A DNA stretch of 64,000 nucleotides from Corallium rubrum (taxonomy: Eukaryota > Cnidaria > Anthozoa > Scleralcyonacea > Coralliidae): contig OZ036008.1 in NCBI GenBank assembly GCA_964035015.1, positions 8,148,504 through 8,212,503 on the forward strand, read 5' to 3'. Shown piece by piece: positions 20,634-32,832 of the stretch. The notes under the pieces were generated by a model. The model had not been told where the DNA came from. It made no database searches and was given only the letters and a program-made list of their open reading frames with translations. A program made the position numbers and the translations under genes. Position 1 is the stretch's first letter. Each line of letters opens with the position of its first letter.

Positions 20634-23600
20634 AATGTTGTTTAATTTATTAAAAGGGGACGACATTCTGTTTTGTTCATGTCCATAAGATTGTTAACAT
20701 TTTGATTTGATTTCATAGAGAGTTTGATAATATTTTGATAAATATTAATAACATTTTGATAAAAGTCTTGGCCAAAAGACTTTCACAGATTATCTGGTTT
20801 CCAGCAAAATAAAAATCAAGCAACATTTATACAGCAACTTTTAGTGTGGTATGAAGTGTCATCAGGCCTGGTGGAAGCTCTGAAGAAGTGGAGCAGCTGT
20901 TGCTAGGGGGGTCTGGGGGTATGCTCCCCCAGAAAATTTTGCATTCTCCAGAAGGGCATTTTTGGAGAGTTCTGAGAGGAATTTCTGAAAAATTAATCAG
21001 TAAGACCACGGTGATATTCAGACATTTAAAGAGAAAAACTGGGAACTGCTTGGTGAAATTTAATAGCAAGCATCTCAGCCAAAATATTGCCCTGAACAAT
21101 TGAAACTCCTCCGTCTGGGAAGACACAGAGTTGCCTGCGGAGGAGGCTAATTTTTATATATTTTAAAAATGCTTATGTCAGCAAAACATTGACAGAAAAG
21201 TGGGGTGGCTGTGGCTGCCCCGTCTCCGCTCAGGGCCTGAGTGTCATGAAAACGGCTCCTGTAGGATTTTTGTGCTAAAGTTGTGTTTTTTTTAGTTGAC
21301 TAGATGTCAAACTATCAGAAAATGACAGGGTTCAAATTTTCAACCTTTCAACACTGATACAGGGGGTTGAGAGCTTGGAAAATTTGAACTGCATTTTCTG
21401 ATAGTCTGACACACCCATTCAACTCGTAAAAGAAATAAAAATCAACTTTAGCATGAAAATCCTACAGGAGCTGTTTTCACGACACTTCATACCACATTAT
21501 TAGGGCTAGGATCAAGGTCAAGGAAAGGTTTTTCAGTCACCCCTATTAGCCATGTCTCTGACCCCTTGACCCCCCTGGTATATTGAAAGGTTGAAAATGT
21601 GAACTCCATCAGTTTCCAATAGTTTGATATCTAGTCAATTCAAAAAAGGAAAAAAAATCAACTTTAGCGTGCAAATCCTATGGGATTACACTTTATACCA
21701 CACTATTCCTGATCTGTCTTCAGGTTGCTTTCTTCTTTAAATTTTCTCCACCTCAAAAAAGTTTCAAATCAATATACCTTAGATGCATCTGGTGGCATAA
21801 TATTGTTTCCTGCTACTACCAATGCAAGTGGTTGTATCTGATGAAGTGGCCATCTTGTTTACAAACAAGATCAACATGAACTATTGGCCATGTAGAATGA
21901 GAATGAGCATATTGAATTTCCAGTAGAGTCCCCAACAACAAAAACAAAGAACATGCGCAAAACAGATTGTATATAGTCCCCCTTTAAGAAAATTGTGATC
22001 GACAGGGATGTAGAAAGCAGGGTCTTTGCAAGGATAAGCTCAGAAATTTCTATATTAGCAATGTTGTTTCTATACTTTATCACTAAAGCAGTACCTCGTT
22101 ATTATTCATAAATGTTTTATGAATATTCATTATTTCTACCAAAAAATAATTACTACACACTTTTTATAATGCAAACTTGTAGTTTTCAATAGATCTCAGT
22201 TGATACATAGTTAATAGAAAATAATCATGGTTTGGAAACTCAGTAAAGTTGAAAGCAGTTGACAACTGACCTACGATTCATTTTGAAAGGTATCTGTAGA
22301 TGCACAAATGCCTTTGTTTTAGCTTCATGACTATTTAAACAGCAAGGTTGAGTGATTCATCTCAAACTTTGCTATTGGATGATTGCTTCATTATACAGAA
22401 AACACAATATGTTCAGTAACCGTGAAGGTGCACAAATTTTCATAAACCTGAACAAAAACATAAAACAATGACTTTTGTTGAGCTTCCAAACCATGATTAT
22501 TTTCTATTAACTATGGTTGATAACATAATATTTAAATCCCATACAGTTTGGACACAAATGTTGTATTCGATTTATCCCAATTCACACATCTAACTGTTCA
22601 GATTTATCAACAATCTTTAAGATATAAGATATAAGATGTTTAAGCTGAGAAAATCAAATTTATGTAAATCAGGTCGAATTTTTATCTGATTTACAACACC
22701 TGATTAAACATTCGTTTCTGTTGAATTTCTTCATGAATTGGATAAAACATTTACTGACTCAACTCAATGTTTAATCCATTCCTGCCTGAGCTGGCCAAAA
22801 ATGGCCTCTATTGTTTTACTCCATCTAATGCCAGGCAATTTTACTTCTCAAATGGACAACCTTCAGAAATCTTAAGCAGCAATGGGTTAAAGTATTTCCT
22901 TTGGCCTATGGAAGTGAAGTATCAGTTTACCATCACCCACCGACATGAGACTTTTCATTATTTCATTATTTGTCTGATTTTTATGGCAAAGTGTTTGATA
23001 AAGTTGTTTTGTGCAGAAATTTTGCAAGAATCAAGGTCTTGATATGATATTTGCGCTATTTAGTATCGTCAACTACGGCATTTAATCATGTATCACTATG
23101 GAGAAGGAATGTATCACTTTCTTCCAAATGATTCCAAAGAAAAATTAGTGAATATTACCTACTTGACACACAATTAAAATAATGAAAAAAAAAGAAGCCT
23201 CATTGGCTCTTGAAAATTTTGGTGATGGTAAACTGACACCTTAATTCCATTTATGGGCCTAAAAGAGTTTATAAACTAGGCTAAAGGGTTTTCCTTTCAC
23301 AATTAAATTATCTGGCATTAGGTCAGGCATGGATCCCTTTTAACACTTTTTCACCTCTGAGGCTAGCTGAGGGGTCTGTTTGTGATGAGTAAATTGCCTG
23401 ATAAAATGGCTATTTTTGGGCCATCCCAGGCAGGAATGGGTTAAACATAAAAGCAAAGCATCTGTAGTTAATAAAATTTGATGCATGTTATGTGAAGGAA
23501 ATTCATTGTAAATATATATAATCATTTGACATTTGAAATGACTTGCAGTTTTGTAATCATTCTAGACTATGCAGAAGTAGTATTAATCGGGTTAAACATG

Positions 23601-23850
23601 AAAGCAAAGCATTTGTAGTTAATAAAATTTGCTATATGAAGGAACTTCAATATAATTATATATAATCATTTGACATTTGAAATGACTTGCAATTTTGTAA
23701 TCATTCTGGACTATGTAGAAGTAGTATTAATAAACTTTTCTTTAAAAGTTGTATATTCAGTCTCCAAGACCAAGGTTTGCTTGCCTTTTTTTGATGATTA
23801 AAGTTTTTTAAATGATAAATTGTTATGTTATTTGTTTAAGGTAGTAGCAT
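20634..23850. repeat. Duplicated 3' block D1
   Basis: Starts with the Kelch 3'UTR (AATAAA near 20808) and continues as nested foldback MITEs: a TAGTGTGGTATGA-ended palindrome, ATAGTTAATAGAAAATAATC inverted ends (about 22203-22510), and TAATCCATTCCTGCC / GGCAGGAATGGGTTA inverted ends (about 22760-23450). Tandem units of about 140 bp follow (two copies, 23440-23745). No gene is seen. Homologous to D2, D3 and D4. Confidence 0.8.
20863..21239. mobile_element. hAT-like MITE, present only in D1
   Basis: Ends CAGGCCTGG and the complement of CAGGCCCTGA, flanked by a perfect 8-bp duplication AGTGTCAT (20855-20862 and 21240-21247). D2, D3 and D4 hold the empty site with a single AGTGTCAT. An 8-bp duplication and CAG-starting ends fit hAT. 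Non-coding. Confidence 0.85.
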
Positions 23851-24306
23851 AGTTTCGAATGCAATTTGGGAAGAAAAAAAATATGCACTCGTGAGTTTTT
23901 CGAAGACTACAAAATTGGACAAGTCTGAAGGACTAGTACTAGCACTATTTGAGGTCTTTGAAAAACTCACGAGTGTATGTCTTTTTAACGAAAAAACCCG
24001 AAAAAACCTTGCTATTTAATTAATAATATACATGAAAAATTGCTCAAGTCAACTGTACGACATTTACAGCGCCCTTTCATTCCGTTCGCTCCTCGTATAT
24101 TTCGTTGTTTAAAAACGCTTCGCTTCTACCACTAATCAAAAAAGTTTACTTAAAGCACTAAGAATCTTCTAGTTTTCTTGCAGGTACTTTACTTGACAAT
24201 GAGAAAGAGAAATTAGCTTCAAATTTGAACGAATTGTTCTCCACTATAATTCAACATTATGGCCGCCATCTTTGTCAATTTTGTGCGGAAAAAGCCTGGG
24301 TACGAG

Positions 24307-25293
24307 CATAGATATAGATTGCTGACTCAATCTCGTACCCAGAGCCAAATATGCCCGGCCGCGCGGGCAAGTTGAGATTGTTGCTGACTGTAATATAATT
24401 TATAGCGCACGCGCGCGCCAACATGAGTAATCCAAGATGGCGGCTCAACCGGTCAAAAATCATAGACAGTGCATAGGAAAAACGATGTTTTTCGCATTTT
24501 ACGTCCGCCCACTGTTTCCGATCCCGTTCGACCACCTTTTTTGGGGAAGAACTACCTATTGTGAAGGTCTTGGATGAAAATCGTACAATTTGAGTGGAAT
24601 TAACAACAAAATAATCGATCGTTAAATGTTTTTATTTTGCCAATCATAGATATAGAACTGGAACTTTCACCTGATTGCTGCTGCAGATTGTATAGTATAA
24701 TATGCTTTAGAAAGCTAATTTTGGGTTAAATGTACTTGTTGAAGTAAAATTCTGTCTCAGTTTAACGCAAAAGATGTATATAATACTTCGTGTTTAAAAG
24801 AAGCGAATTAGATAGTAAAATGTTCACTGGAGTTATTATAACTATATTCTACAAAATAGTGAAAATTACTGAGGACAGATCGCTATCTGTTTGTCCACTA
24901 ACACGTAAGCTTTCCATCTCGTATCTTACACAGAACGTCCTAGAATCTTCCAACACCTCAAAACTAACCAAAACCTTTATTTTCGGCCAGAAATGTCTCG
25001 AACCGACCAAGTGACCGCAAGTGACTGTTTCGGCAACATTTAACGATCGATTATTTTGTTGTTAATTCCACTCAAATTGTACGATTTTCATCCAAGACCT
25101 TCACAATAGGTAGTTCTTCCCAAAAAAAGGTGGTCGAACGGGATCGGAAACAGTGGGCGGACGTAAAATGCGAAAAACATCGTTTTTCCTATGCACTGTC
25201 TATGATTTTTGACCGGTTGAGCCGCCATCTTGGATTTTCAAATTTGGCGCGCCTCTTCAGCCGAGTCAGCAATCTAGGTCTCCTATATCTATG
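24307..25293. mobile_element. Foldback element with 8-bp target duplication (E1)
   Basis: Inverted ends CATAGATATAG...CTATATCTATG lie inside a perfect duplication GGTACGAG (24299-24306 and 25294-25301). E2 carries the empty site (CGTACGAG, 33324-33331). Long complementary arms make both ends read the same frame starting MVERDRKQWADVK; this is a repeat shadow, not a gene. hAT-like or P-like by duplication length. Confidence 0.85.
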
Positions 25294-27190
25294 GGTACGA
25301 GGTTGGAAAATACCATGTGGTCAAAATACGGGGTGGAACGTGATTGGCTCTTCTCAGTTTTAATTGTTTTTGATTGGTTGATTGGCTTTAAAATTTGCCT
25401 TGTATTAATTTCCTAAAACTATAAAGAATGAATTTCAAATTTCCCACCCACACTTTTATATTGTTACCAAGATATCAATCAACTAGATTGCTGATTTTTA
25501 GACGAATTGTAATAATTAGAACACCATTTGGAGAAAAAGGAGATTGAAATAAATCTTATTAAAAACCTACTTCTTATGCAAAAGAGAATGGTAGTTTTAC
25601 TGCTTGAAATTTAATAAAAAAGTTAAAAGGGATTCTCCACACAAAACTGACCAATATTTTGTAATTTTCAATGTTTGCTCATACCAGGCGGTACTGGTTA
25701 TGTTAATTAGCAGTAGCTAAAATATTCCTAAAATATTGTCGCAATTCGTTTGCTTTGCCTGACCAACAGGCCATTCAGGCGCGCAACTAGGATGTTGTGG
25801 GGGGGGGGGTTGCAACCCCTGCCCTTTTTAACCCCTGCCATTTTTGTGAGACCTCTAATACTAGGTTAGACATTAGATAAACAGATAATTAATCGTCTGT
25901 TGTAGTACGCAATACAATTCTCCGCAAATCTGGCGAGACTCAGAGGCTTCTGGCAGTGGGCCTGGGTGTCAGCTAGGCTGAATATAATTATGATAAACTT
26001 TAAATAATGAGACCAAAATAAAAATTTCCGCAACCGAAAATACGAGAAAAGCGTCCTCGAAATGCAGGAAATGCCGTTTCAGAGATCCAAAATTCAAAAA
26101 TGTTTCGGGGGGGGCATGCCCCCAGACCCCCCGTAGTCCCAAACTGTTTAGAAACTGCCCTCGAAATTTTCTAGTCCCTGCCATTTGTACCAGAATGCTT
26201 TGCCAGTATTCTAGGGTTTCGGCTAAAAGGGATCACTCAAAGGGAGCCGTCGAGTCCTTTCGTTGCCTTTCCAAAATATGTCGTGAAATATGTTTTTTGT
26301 AAAAGCTAGGAGGTAAACCATATTTCTGATTAGTCTGTTAGGGTTTATGTTGTGGTTAGGGTATCGAAAAGATTGCTAAAATCTCGAGACTCACTGAAAG
26401 TTGACGACAAATTTGGAAACAACAAATTTAACAACATATTTTGGAACAGCCGCGAAAGGACTGGACAGGTCCTTTTGAGTTATCCCTTTTAGCCGAAACC
26501 CTAGAATACTGGCAAAGCATTCTGGGTAGTTATAGTCACCCAATTGCAACGCCATTTCACGTCACGTACAAATGCCTATTATTTGAGATCAGTTGCAAAT
26601 GCTCTAAACATCGTTTTCACTCGCGTGATCGGTGTCCAATTAGGATGGTGAAACAATACGAAATATTTGAATAAGAGTAGAGCTAAATTCCCATAGGATA
26701 ATGATGGTACACCAATATGGCCGCCATGACGTCAGATGAAAACGATCTATTGATCTATTCATTTGATGAAGTTCGTTGGACAACTTCCTGTTTTGAATTG
26801 GATTGGTGTTAGAGTAAGTCATATTTCTTATTGGTTGTTCAAAAACCACAAAGCAGGAAAGGTCCAACAAATTTGGTCAACTGAATTATCAGACAGAACA
26901 ACGGAACTGCGCCACGACGTGCAGTAGAGCTACTTCAAATTAACCCACACACACACAGCAGGACATGATTTTCCCAGCAGGACATAGCAGCTGGCTTTAA
27001 TGAATAGTTACAGTAAAAACCCGCTAACATGAACCTACATTTCACCCAATCAGCCTGGGATAGGTTCTCATATTCTTATACTATATATAAATTCTTAATT
27101 TCATCCTGAGGTTCTTCTAGTGGAAGGTTCTTCTTGGCGGGTTTTTACTGTATTCAAACTAAAATTAGTGCAATGACGCCATGAACCATA

Positions 27191-27200
27191 CCTTAAAAGG
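27191..27200 (+). promoter_or_regulatory. CArG box upstream of Kelch gene 2
   Basis: CCTTAAAAGG, 454 bp before the start codon, or about 195 bp if the proposed 259-nt 5'UTR intron is removed. Confidence 0.45.
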
Positions 27201-27345
27201 ATTCGGGTTACTGACCTTTCAATCACAAGACATGGTAATTTTTACCGTTAGAATTAAATAGGCGTTGGTTTCAATTCGAACAAGAACACTTCGAGTATTC
27301 ATAGACATCTCACTCCGTTGCTGTGTCGTCAACATTTCCCAAAAG

Positions 27346-27604
27346 GTAAATTACTAATTCTTAGATCATTAGAGTAATGTGAAAGAATGTTGCATTTGCT
27401 GTGTATTGAAAATTAACTTGAGAGGATGGTGTAGTTCCGAGATTTAACAAACAGATGACTTTCGAGTGTGCTGAAGTGAAAGCGTTCACAAGGGAAAGCC
27501 CTTCACAAGGGTTTGTGTTGATGTCGAAGAGTTGTTGGTCTTAACGTCTTGTATTTCATTGTTTTGTAATCACCCTCGTGTTTTTACATCAATATTTCTT
27601 TTAG
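27346..27604 (+). other. Probable 5'UTR intron of Kelch gene 2
   Basis: Donor CCAAAAG/GTAAAT and acceptor TTTCTTTTAG/ATTGCC bound a 259-nt interval ending about 50 bp before the ATG. The same sites exist before gene 3. Genes 1 and 4 have no matching interval, but their flanks resume similarity on the promoter side. Confidence 0.5.
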
Positions 27605-27653
27605 ATTGCCAACATTTCCAAGATATGTTATCTGAAACTCACTGGCAGAGAAT

Positions 27654-29198
27654 ATGAATCCCGTTGAACAAGGATATGATGACCAAAGATTTCAGAATGT
27701 CGTCGACGATAATTTCCACTGTCCAATTTGTATGAACGTTTTAAAAGAACCAGTTCAGTGCCGTCGTAACGAGCATTACTATTGCACGCCGTGTATTACA
27801 AGGCACTTGAGAGAGACATCTCAAACTTGCCCGATATGTATGGACGTACTGACGGTGGAAACACTGAAAGAACCTTCAAGAATGGTCACTAACTGTTTGT
27901 CTCCATTGAAGATCAACTGTGACTTCGCCTCCAGAGGTTGTTGTCAGGTCGTCGAGCTGGGACTGCTGAAAACTCATGTCAAAAACTGTGAGTTTTCTCC
28001 AGTGGCTTGTTCGATTGATGGTTGTTTGATGATGGTAAACAAACGAGATGTACAGCATCACGAAACGCAAGTCTGCGAATTTCGAAAGCTAAAGTGTGAC
28101 GACTGTGGTAAGGAGGTGCAGTACAAGAAATACAAAACACACGGCTGTGTTTTGAGCAAGGAAATGGATAAAATGAAGATGAATCAAGCTGAGATAAAAG
28201 ATCAACTGGGTGCCCAAGAAGACATGATGAAAGACATGAGAGGAATGATGGCTGAAATGAAAGACGAAATTATGAAATTAACCAAGCAAGTCACGGTTGG
28301 TTTACCAAGAGGAGATATCATCATGGCGGGGGGGTATGATGGTACTTCCCAGCTGAATTCCGCAGAAATATTTAGTTGGCGGACAAGAACCTGGGTACCA
28401 CTGCCACCAATGAAACAACGTCGTTCATCGCCATCTTCGTTCATCTGTCAGGACGGAATTATTGTTCATGGAGGGTTCAATGGCAAGTCTAGCACCGATT
28501 GCATGGAAGGAATAAACATGAATCAGGAACATAAAGAATGGTTTGCCTACCCTGGTAAATTACCGTTCAAGTGCAGTGGACACGCGACTGTTGTTCACCA
28601 GGAGAGTCTGATAGTGACAGGAGGATATGATGGCAACAAAGGTAAAGTCTCTGACGGTATTTATAAAGTTTTAATCAAACCTTCTTGCACAATCGAGTCA
28701 GTATGTCGTATGAAACAACCGAGATGTAGGCATGGGGCAGTAGTTTACAATGGTAAGGTTTTGATTGCTGGAGGGAAGACAACTGGCAACTACGAAGATA
28801 GTGTTGCCAGTGTTGTCTTGTACGATGTGAATAAAAATAAGATTAAAGAAATGCCGCCATTACCTTTTGAAGTTTGTAATATGGCGACTGTTTGTCATGG
28901 CGATAGCTTAGTTATGATGGGGGGACAGAATAAGAAAGGTGAGGCTCTTAACAAGGTTGTTATGTACAATATTGAAACAGGAGAATGTCAAATGTTACCG
29001 AATATGAATGTTAAGAGAGCAGGATGTGTGGCTATTGTTACTGGCAATACAATTGTAGTGATGGGAGGGGGGGATGAGAAAAGAAAATATCTTAATTCAG
29101 TAGAATGTTTCAAGTTTGATGATCAGGTATGGGAAGAACTTCCTCCCATGACAGAACCCAGGTCAGCTGCAACTGCTGTAATTAAACCCATTGTCTAA
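27654..29198 (+). CDS. RING / NRDP1-type zinc finger / coiled-coil / Kelch protein, copy 2
   Basis: 514 residues in one exon. RING C3HC4 uses C23, C26, C36, H41, C44, C47, C59 and C62. Residues 65-165 resemble RNF41/NRDP1 (LKEPSRMV, LKINCDFASRGC, Cys/His pairs C89/C96/H108/C112, C119/C124/H136/C141, C148/C151/H163/C165). Residues 168-212 are a Met/Glu/Lys-rich coiled coil. Six Kelch blades follow, with GG pairs at 226, 273, 323, 373, 423 and 471. In known families the RING recruits E2 and the Kelch propeller binds substrate, so a ubiquitin ligase with a Kelch recognition domain is inferred. NRDP1 itself has a different C-terminal domain and TRAFs have MATH, so the combination is unusual. No signal peptide or membrane segment; cytosolic. 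The start is the first ATG, conserved in all copies. Confidence 0.92.
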   Translation: MNPVEQGYDDQRFQNVVDDNFHCPICMNVLKEPVQCRRNEHYYCTPCITRHLRETSQTCPICMDVLTVETLKEPSRMVTNCLSPLKINCDFASRGCCQVVELGLLKTHVKNCEFSPVACSIDGCLMMVNKRDVQHHETQVCEFRKLKCDDCGKEVQYKKYKTHGCVLSKEMDKMKMNQAEIKDQLGAQEDMMKDMRGMMAEMKDEIMKLTKQVTVGLPRGDIIMAGGYDGTSQLNSAEIFSWRTRTWVPLPPMKQRRSSPSSFICQDGIIVHGGFNGKSSTDCMEGINMNQEHKEWFAYPGKLPFKCSGHATVVHQESLIVTGGYDGNKGKVSDGIYKVLIKPSCTIESVCRMKQPRCRHGAVVYNGKVLIAGGKTTGNYEDSVASVVLYDVNKNKIKEMPPLPFEVCNMATVCHGDSLVMMGGQNKKGEALNKVVMYNIETGECQMLPNMNVKRAGCVAIVTGNTIVVMGGGDEKRKYLNSVECFKFDDQVWEELPPMTEPRSAATAVIKPIV

Positions 29199-32100
29199 AG
29201 TGTTGTTAAATTTATTAAAAGGGGACTACAGTCTGTTTTGTGCATGACCATAGGATTGTCAACATTTTGATTTGAGTTCTTAGAAAGTTTGATAATATTT
29301 TTGATAAATATTAATAACATTTTGATAAAAGTCTTGGCCAAAAGACTTCCACAGATTATCTGATTTCCAGCAGCATAAAAATCAAGCAACATTTATACAG
29401 CAACTTCTAGTGTGGTATGAAGTGTCATGAAAACAGCTCCTGCAGGATTTTTGTGCTAAAGTTGTTTTTTTTTAGTTGACTGGATGTCCAACTATCAGAA
29501 AATGATGGGGTGCAAATTTTCAACCTTTCAACATACAGGGGGGTTGAGAGCTTGGAAAATTTGAACTGCTTTTTCTGATAGTCTGACACCTAGTCAACTC
29601 ATAAAAGAAATAAAAATCAACTTTATCATGAAAATCCTACAGGAACTGTTTTCATGACACTTCATACCACACTATTAGGGCTAGGATCCAGGTCAAGGAA
29701 AGGTTTTTCAGTCACTCCTATTAGCCATGTCTCTGACCCCTTGACCCCCCTGTGTATTGAAAGCTTGAAAATTTGAACCCCATCATTTTCCAATAGTTTA
29801 ACATCTAGTCAATTCAAAAAAGAAGAAAAAATCAACTTTAACATGCAAAATCCTATGGGATTACAGTTATACCACACTATTCCTGATCTGTCTTCAGGTT
29901 GCTTTCTTCTTTAAATTTTCTCCATCTCAGAAAAGTTTCAAATCAATATACCTTAGAGGCCTCTGGTGGCATAATAGTGTTTCCTGCTACTACCAATGCA
30001 AGTGGTTGTATCTGATGAATTGGCCATCTTGTTTAACAAACCAGATCAACATGAACTATTGGCCACAGAGAATGAGAATGAGCATATTGAATTTTCCGTA
30101 GAGTCCCCCAACAACAAAAACAAAGAACATGCGGATAACAGACTGTAGTCCCCCTTTCAGAAAATTGCGATAGACAGGGATGTAGAAAGCAGGGTCTTTG
30201 CAAGGATAAGCTCAGAAATTTCTATATTTAGCAATGTTGTTTCTATACTTTATCACTAAAGCAGTACCTCGTTATTATTCATAAATGTTTTATGAATATT
30301 CATTATTTCTACCAAAAAATAATTACTACACACTTTTTATAATGCAAACTTGTAGTTTTCAATAGATCTCAGTTGATACATAGTTAATAGAAAATAATCA
30401 TGGTTTGGAAACTGAGCAAAGTTCAAAGCAGTTAACAATTGACCTATGATTCATTTTGAAAGGTACCTGTAGATGCACAAATGCCTTTGTTTTAGCTTCA
30501 TGAATATTTAAACAGCAAGGTGGAGTGATTCATCTCAAACTTTGCTATTGGATGATTGCTTCATTATACAGAAAACACAATATGTTCAGTAACCGTGAAG
30601 GTGCACAAATTTTCATAAACCTGAACAAAAACATAAAACAGTGACTTTTGTCGAACTTCCAAACCATGGTTATTTTCTATTAACTATGGTTGATAACATA
30701 ATATTTAAATCCCATACAGTTTGGACACAAATATTGTATTTGATTTATCCAATTCACACATCTAATTGTTCAGATTTATCAACAATTTTAAAGATATAAG
30801 CTTTTTAAGCTGAGAAAATCGATTAGAACATTTATGTAAATCAGGATGAATTTTTATCTGATTTACAACACCTGATTAAACATTCGTTTCTTTTGAATTT
30901 CTTCATGAATTATTAATGAATTGGATAAAACATTTACTGACTCAACTCAATGTTTAATCCATTCCTGCCTGAGCTGGCCAAAAATGGCCTCTATTGTTTT
31001 ACGCCATCTAATGCCAGGCAATTTTACTTCTCAAATGGACAACCTTCAAAAATCTTAAGCAGCAATGGGTTAAAGTATTTTCCTTAGGCCTATGGAAGTG
31101 AAGTATCAGTTTACCATCACCCACCCACATGAGACTTTTCATTATTTCATTTTTTTCATTATTTGTCTGATTTTTATGGCAAAGTGTCTGATAAAGTTGT
31201 TTTGTGCAGAAATTTTGCAAGAATCAAGGTCTTGATCTGATATTTGAGCTATTTAGTATCGTCAACTACGGCATTTAATCATGTATCACTATGGAGAAGG
31301 AATGTATCACTTTCTTCCAAATGATTCAGAAGAAATATTAGTGAATATTACCTACTTGACACACAACTAAAATAATGAATAATGAAAAAAAAGAAGCCTC
31401 GTTGGCTCTTGAAAATTTTGGTGATGGTAAACTGACACCTTAATTCCATTTATAGGCCTTATAGAGTTTATAAACTATGTAGTTTTTTTTAATATTTATG
31501 GCAAGAGATTGAAATCCTTGTTTGACCCATTACTCTCTGGCTAGGCTAAAGGGTTTTCCTTTCACAATTAAATTATCTGCCATAAGGGCAGGCATGGATC
31601 CCTTTTAAAACTTTTTCACCTCTGAGGCTAGCTGAGGGGTCTGTTTGTGGTGAGTAAATTGCCTGATAAAATGGCTATTTGGGCCATCCCAGGCAGGAAT
31701 GGGTTAAACATGAAAGCAAAGCATCTGTAGTTAATTAAATTTGATGCATGTTACGTGAAGGAAATTCATTGTAAATATATATAATCATTTGACATTTGAA
31801 ATGACTTACAGTTTTGTAAATCATTCTAGATTATGTAGAAGTAGTATTAATGGGTTAAATATGAAACCAAAGCATCTGTAGTTAGAGCTGTGCCCGATTA
31901 ATCGACTCTTTTTCGGCAATCGATTAATCGTTAACAACAATCGAATCATTGACAAAAGTCAACAGCATGATACTAAAATGAGTTTTTGTTAAAAAGTTGT
32001 GGAAATATGAGATGGCATTGTGACATTCGCCCTGTTAAAAACAGCTATATTGCGTATCAAATGTCGAATGCGACTTGTTTTGATTCTTATCTCTAAGGAA

Positions 32101-32604
32101 GTGGTAAAAAGCTTAAAAGCACCCCTTTATTTGGAGGGACAAACAAAACCAACATGTGTTGATTTTTTAATACGATTAATCGATTGTTGTGAAAGATTAC
32201 GAATATGGACCGATGGGCACAGCTCTGTCCATAGTTAATAAAATTTGATGCATGTTATATGAAGGAAATTCATTTTAAATATATATAATCATTTGACATT
32301 TGAAATGACTTGCAGTTTTGTAATCATTCTAGATTATGTAGAAGTAGTATTAATCGGGTTAAACATGAAAGCAAAGCATTTGTAGTTAATAAAATTTGCT
32401 ATATGAAGGAACTTCAATGTAATTATATATAATCATTTGACATTTGAAATGACTTTTGTCATCATTCTGGACTATGTAGAAGTAGCATTAATAAACTTTT
32501 CTTTAAAAATTGTATATTCAGTCTCCAAGACCAAGGTTTGCTTGCCTTTTTTTGATGATTAAAGTTTTTAAAACGATAAATTGTTGTGTTATTTCACTTA
32601 TTTG
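29199..32604. repeat. Duplicated 3' block D2
   Basis: Same order as D1 without the hAT-like insertion. It has an extra segment of about 70 bp (about 31477-31545, also in D3) and three tandem units of about 140 bp, the middle one split by the hAT-like MITE at 31883-32227. The palindrome bounded by TAGTGTGGTATGA is clean here (29408-29674). No gene is seen. Confidence 0.8.
31883..32227. mobile_element. hAT-like MITE in D2
   Basis: Ends TAGAGCTGTGCCCGATTAAT and GGGCACAGCTCT(A/G) with 8-bp flanks TCTGTAGT (31875-31882) and TCCATAGT (32228-32235, two changes). The D4 copy (61538-61876) sits at the same point and keeps TCTGTAGT on its right side, so the insertion predates that duplication. Confidence 0.85.
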
Positions 32605-32832
32605 TGTAGCGTCCAGCGCTATGGGGACTTGTACTTAGTTTGTAGTCGTATGTACTGTAGTCGTGATTGTATAGTTGACGTGTGTCATTGTATAAATAGC
32701 GTGAGCACTGTCGTGATACAGCAGTTGTTGTTGAGTTGTCGTCCAGTAAAGTACACCTTTTACAACCAGCCTTCTGTCTTTTTATCCCGGCTTGGGCGGC
32801 AATCAACACACTCAGGTTAACTGAACGTTACA
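32605..32832 (+). mobile_element. Probable solo LTR
   Basis: A 228-bp segment with complementary short ends TGTAGCGT...ACGTTACA, an internal TATAAATAGC near 32690, and no counterpart in D1 or D3. Flanks ATTTG and ATTGT are a weak 5-bp duplication. D4 has only the left two-thirds (62254-62401). The LTR family is not identified. Confidence 0.5.

Larger units (their letters stand above)
23850..27653. repeat. Duplicated block E1, ending in the 5' flank of Kelch gene 2
   Basis: Contains a hairpin with CACTCGTGAGTTTTTCGAAG arms (23886-23975), an 8-bp-TSD foldback (24307-25293), a G-homopolymer-bearing repeat (25770-26180), inverted arms ending CCAGAATGCTTTGCCAGTAT (about 26194-26530), and the gene 2 promoter region. 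Block E3 (40480-43103) is almost identical to the first 2.6 kb; E2 (32833-36226) is more diverged. Confidence 0.75.

Noticed and set aside
24275-24535. Conserved 77-86 codon frames beginning MVERDRKQWADVK (24275, 25130, 40917, 41783)
   Set aside because: They are the two complementary arms of one foldback element, read from either side, and diverge at the arm ends.
27876-28444. Minus-strand frames opposite the Kelch genes, repeated in each copy
   Set aside because: Antisense shadows of the conserved RING/zinc-finger and coiled-coil coding sequence, without independent support.
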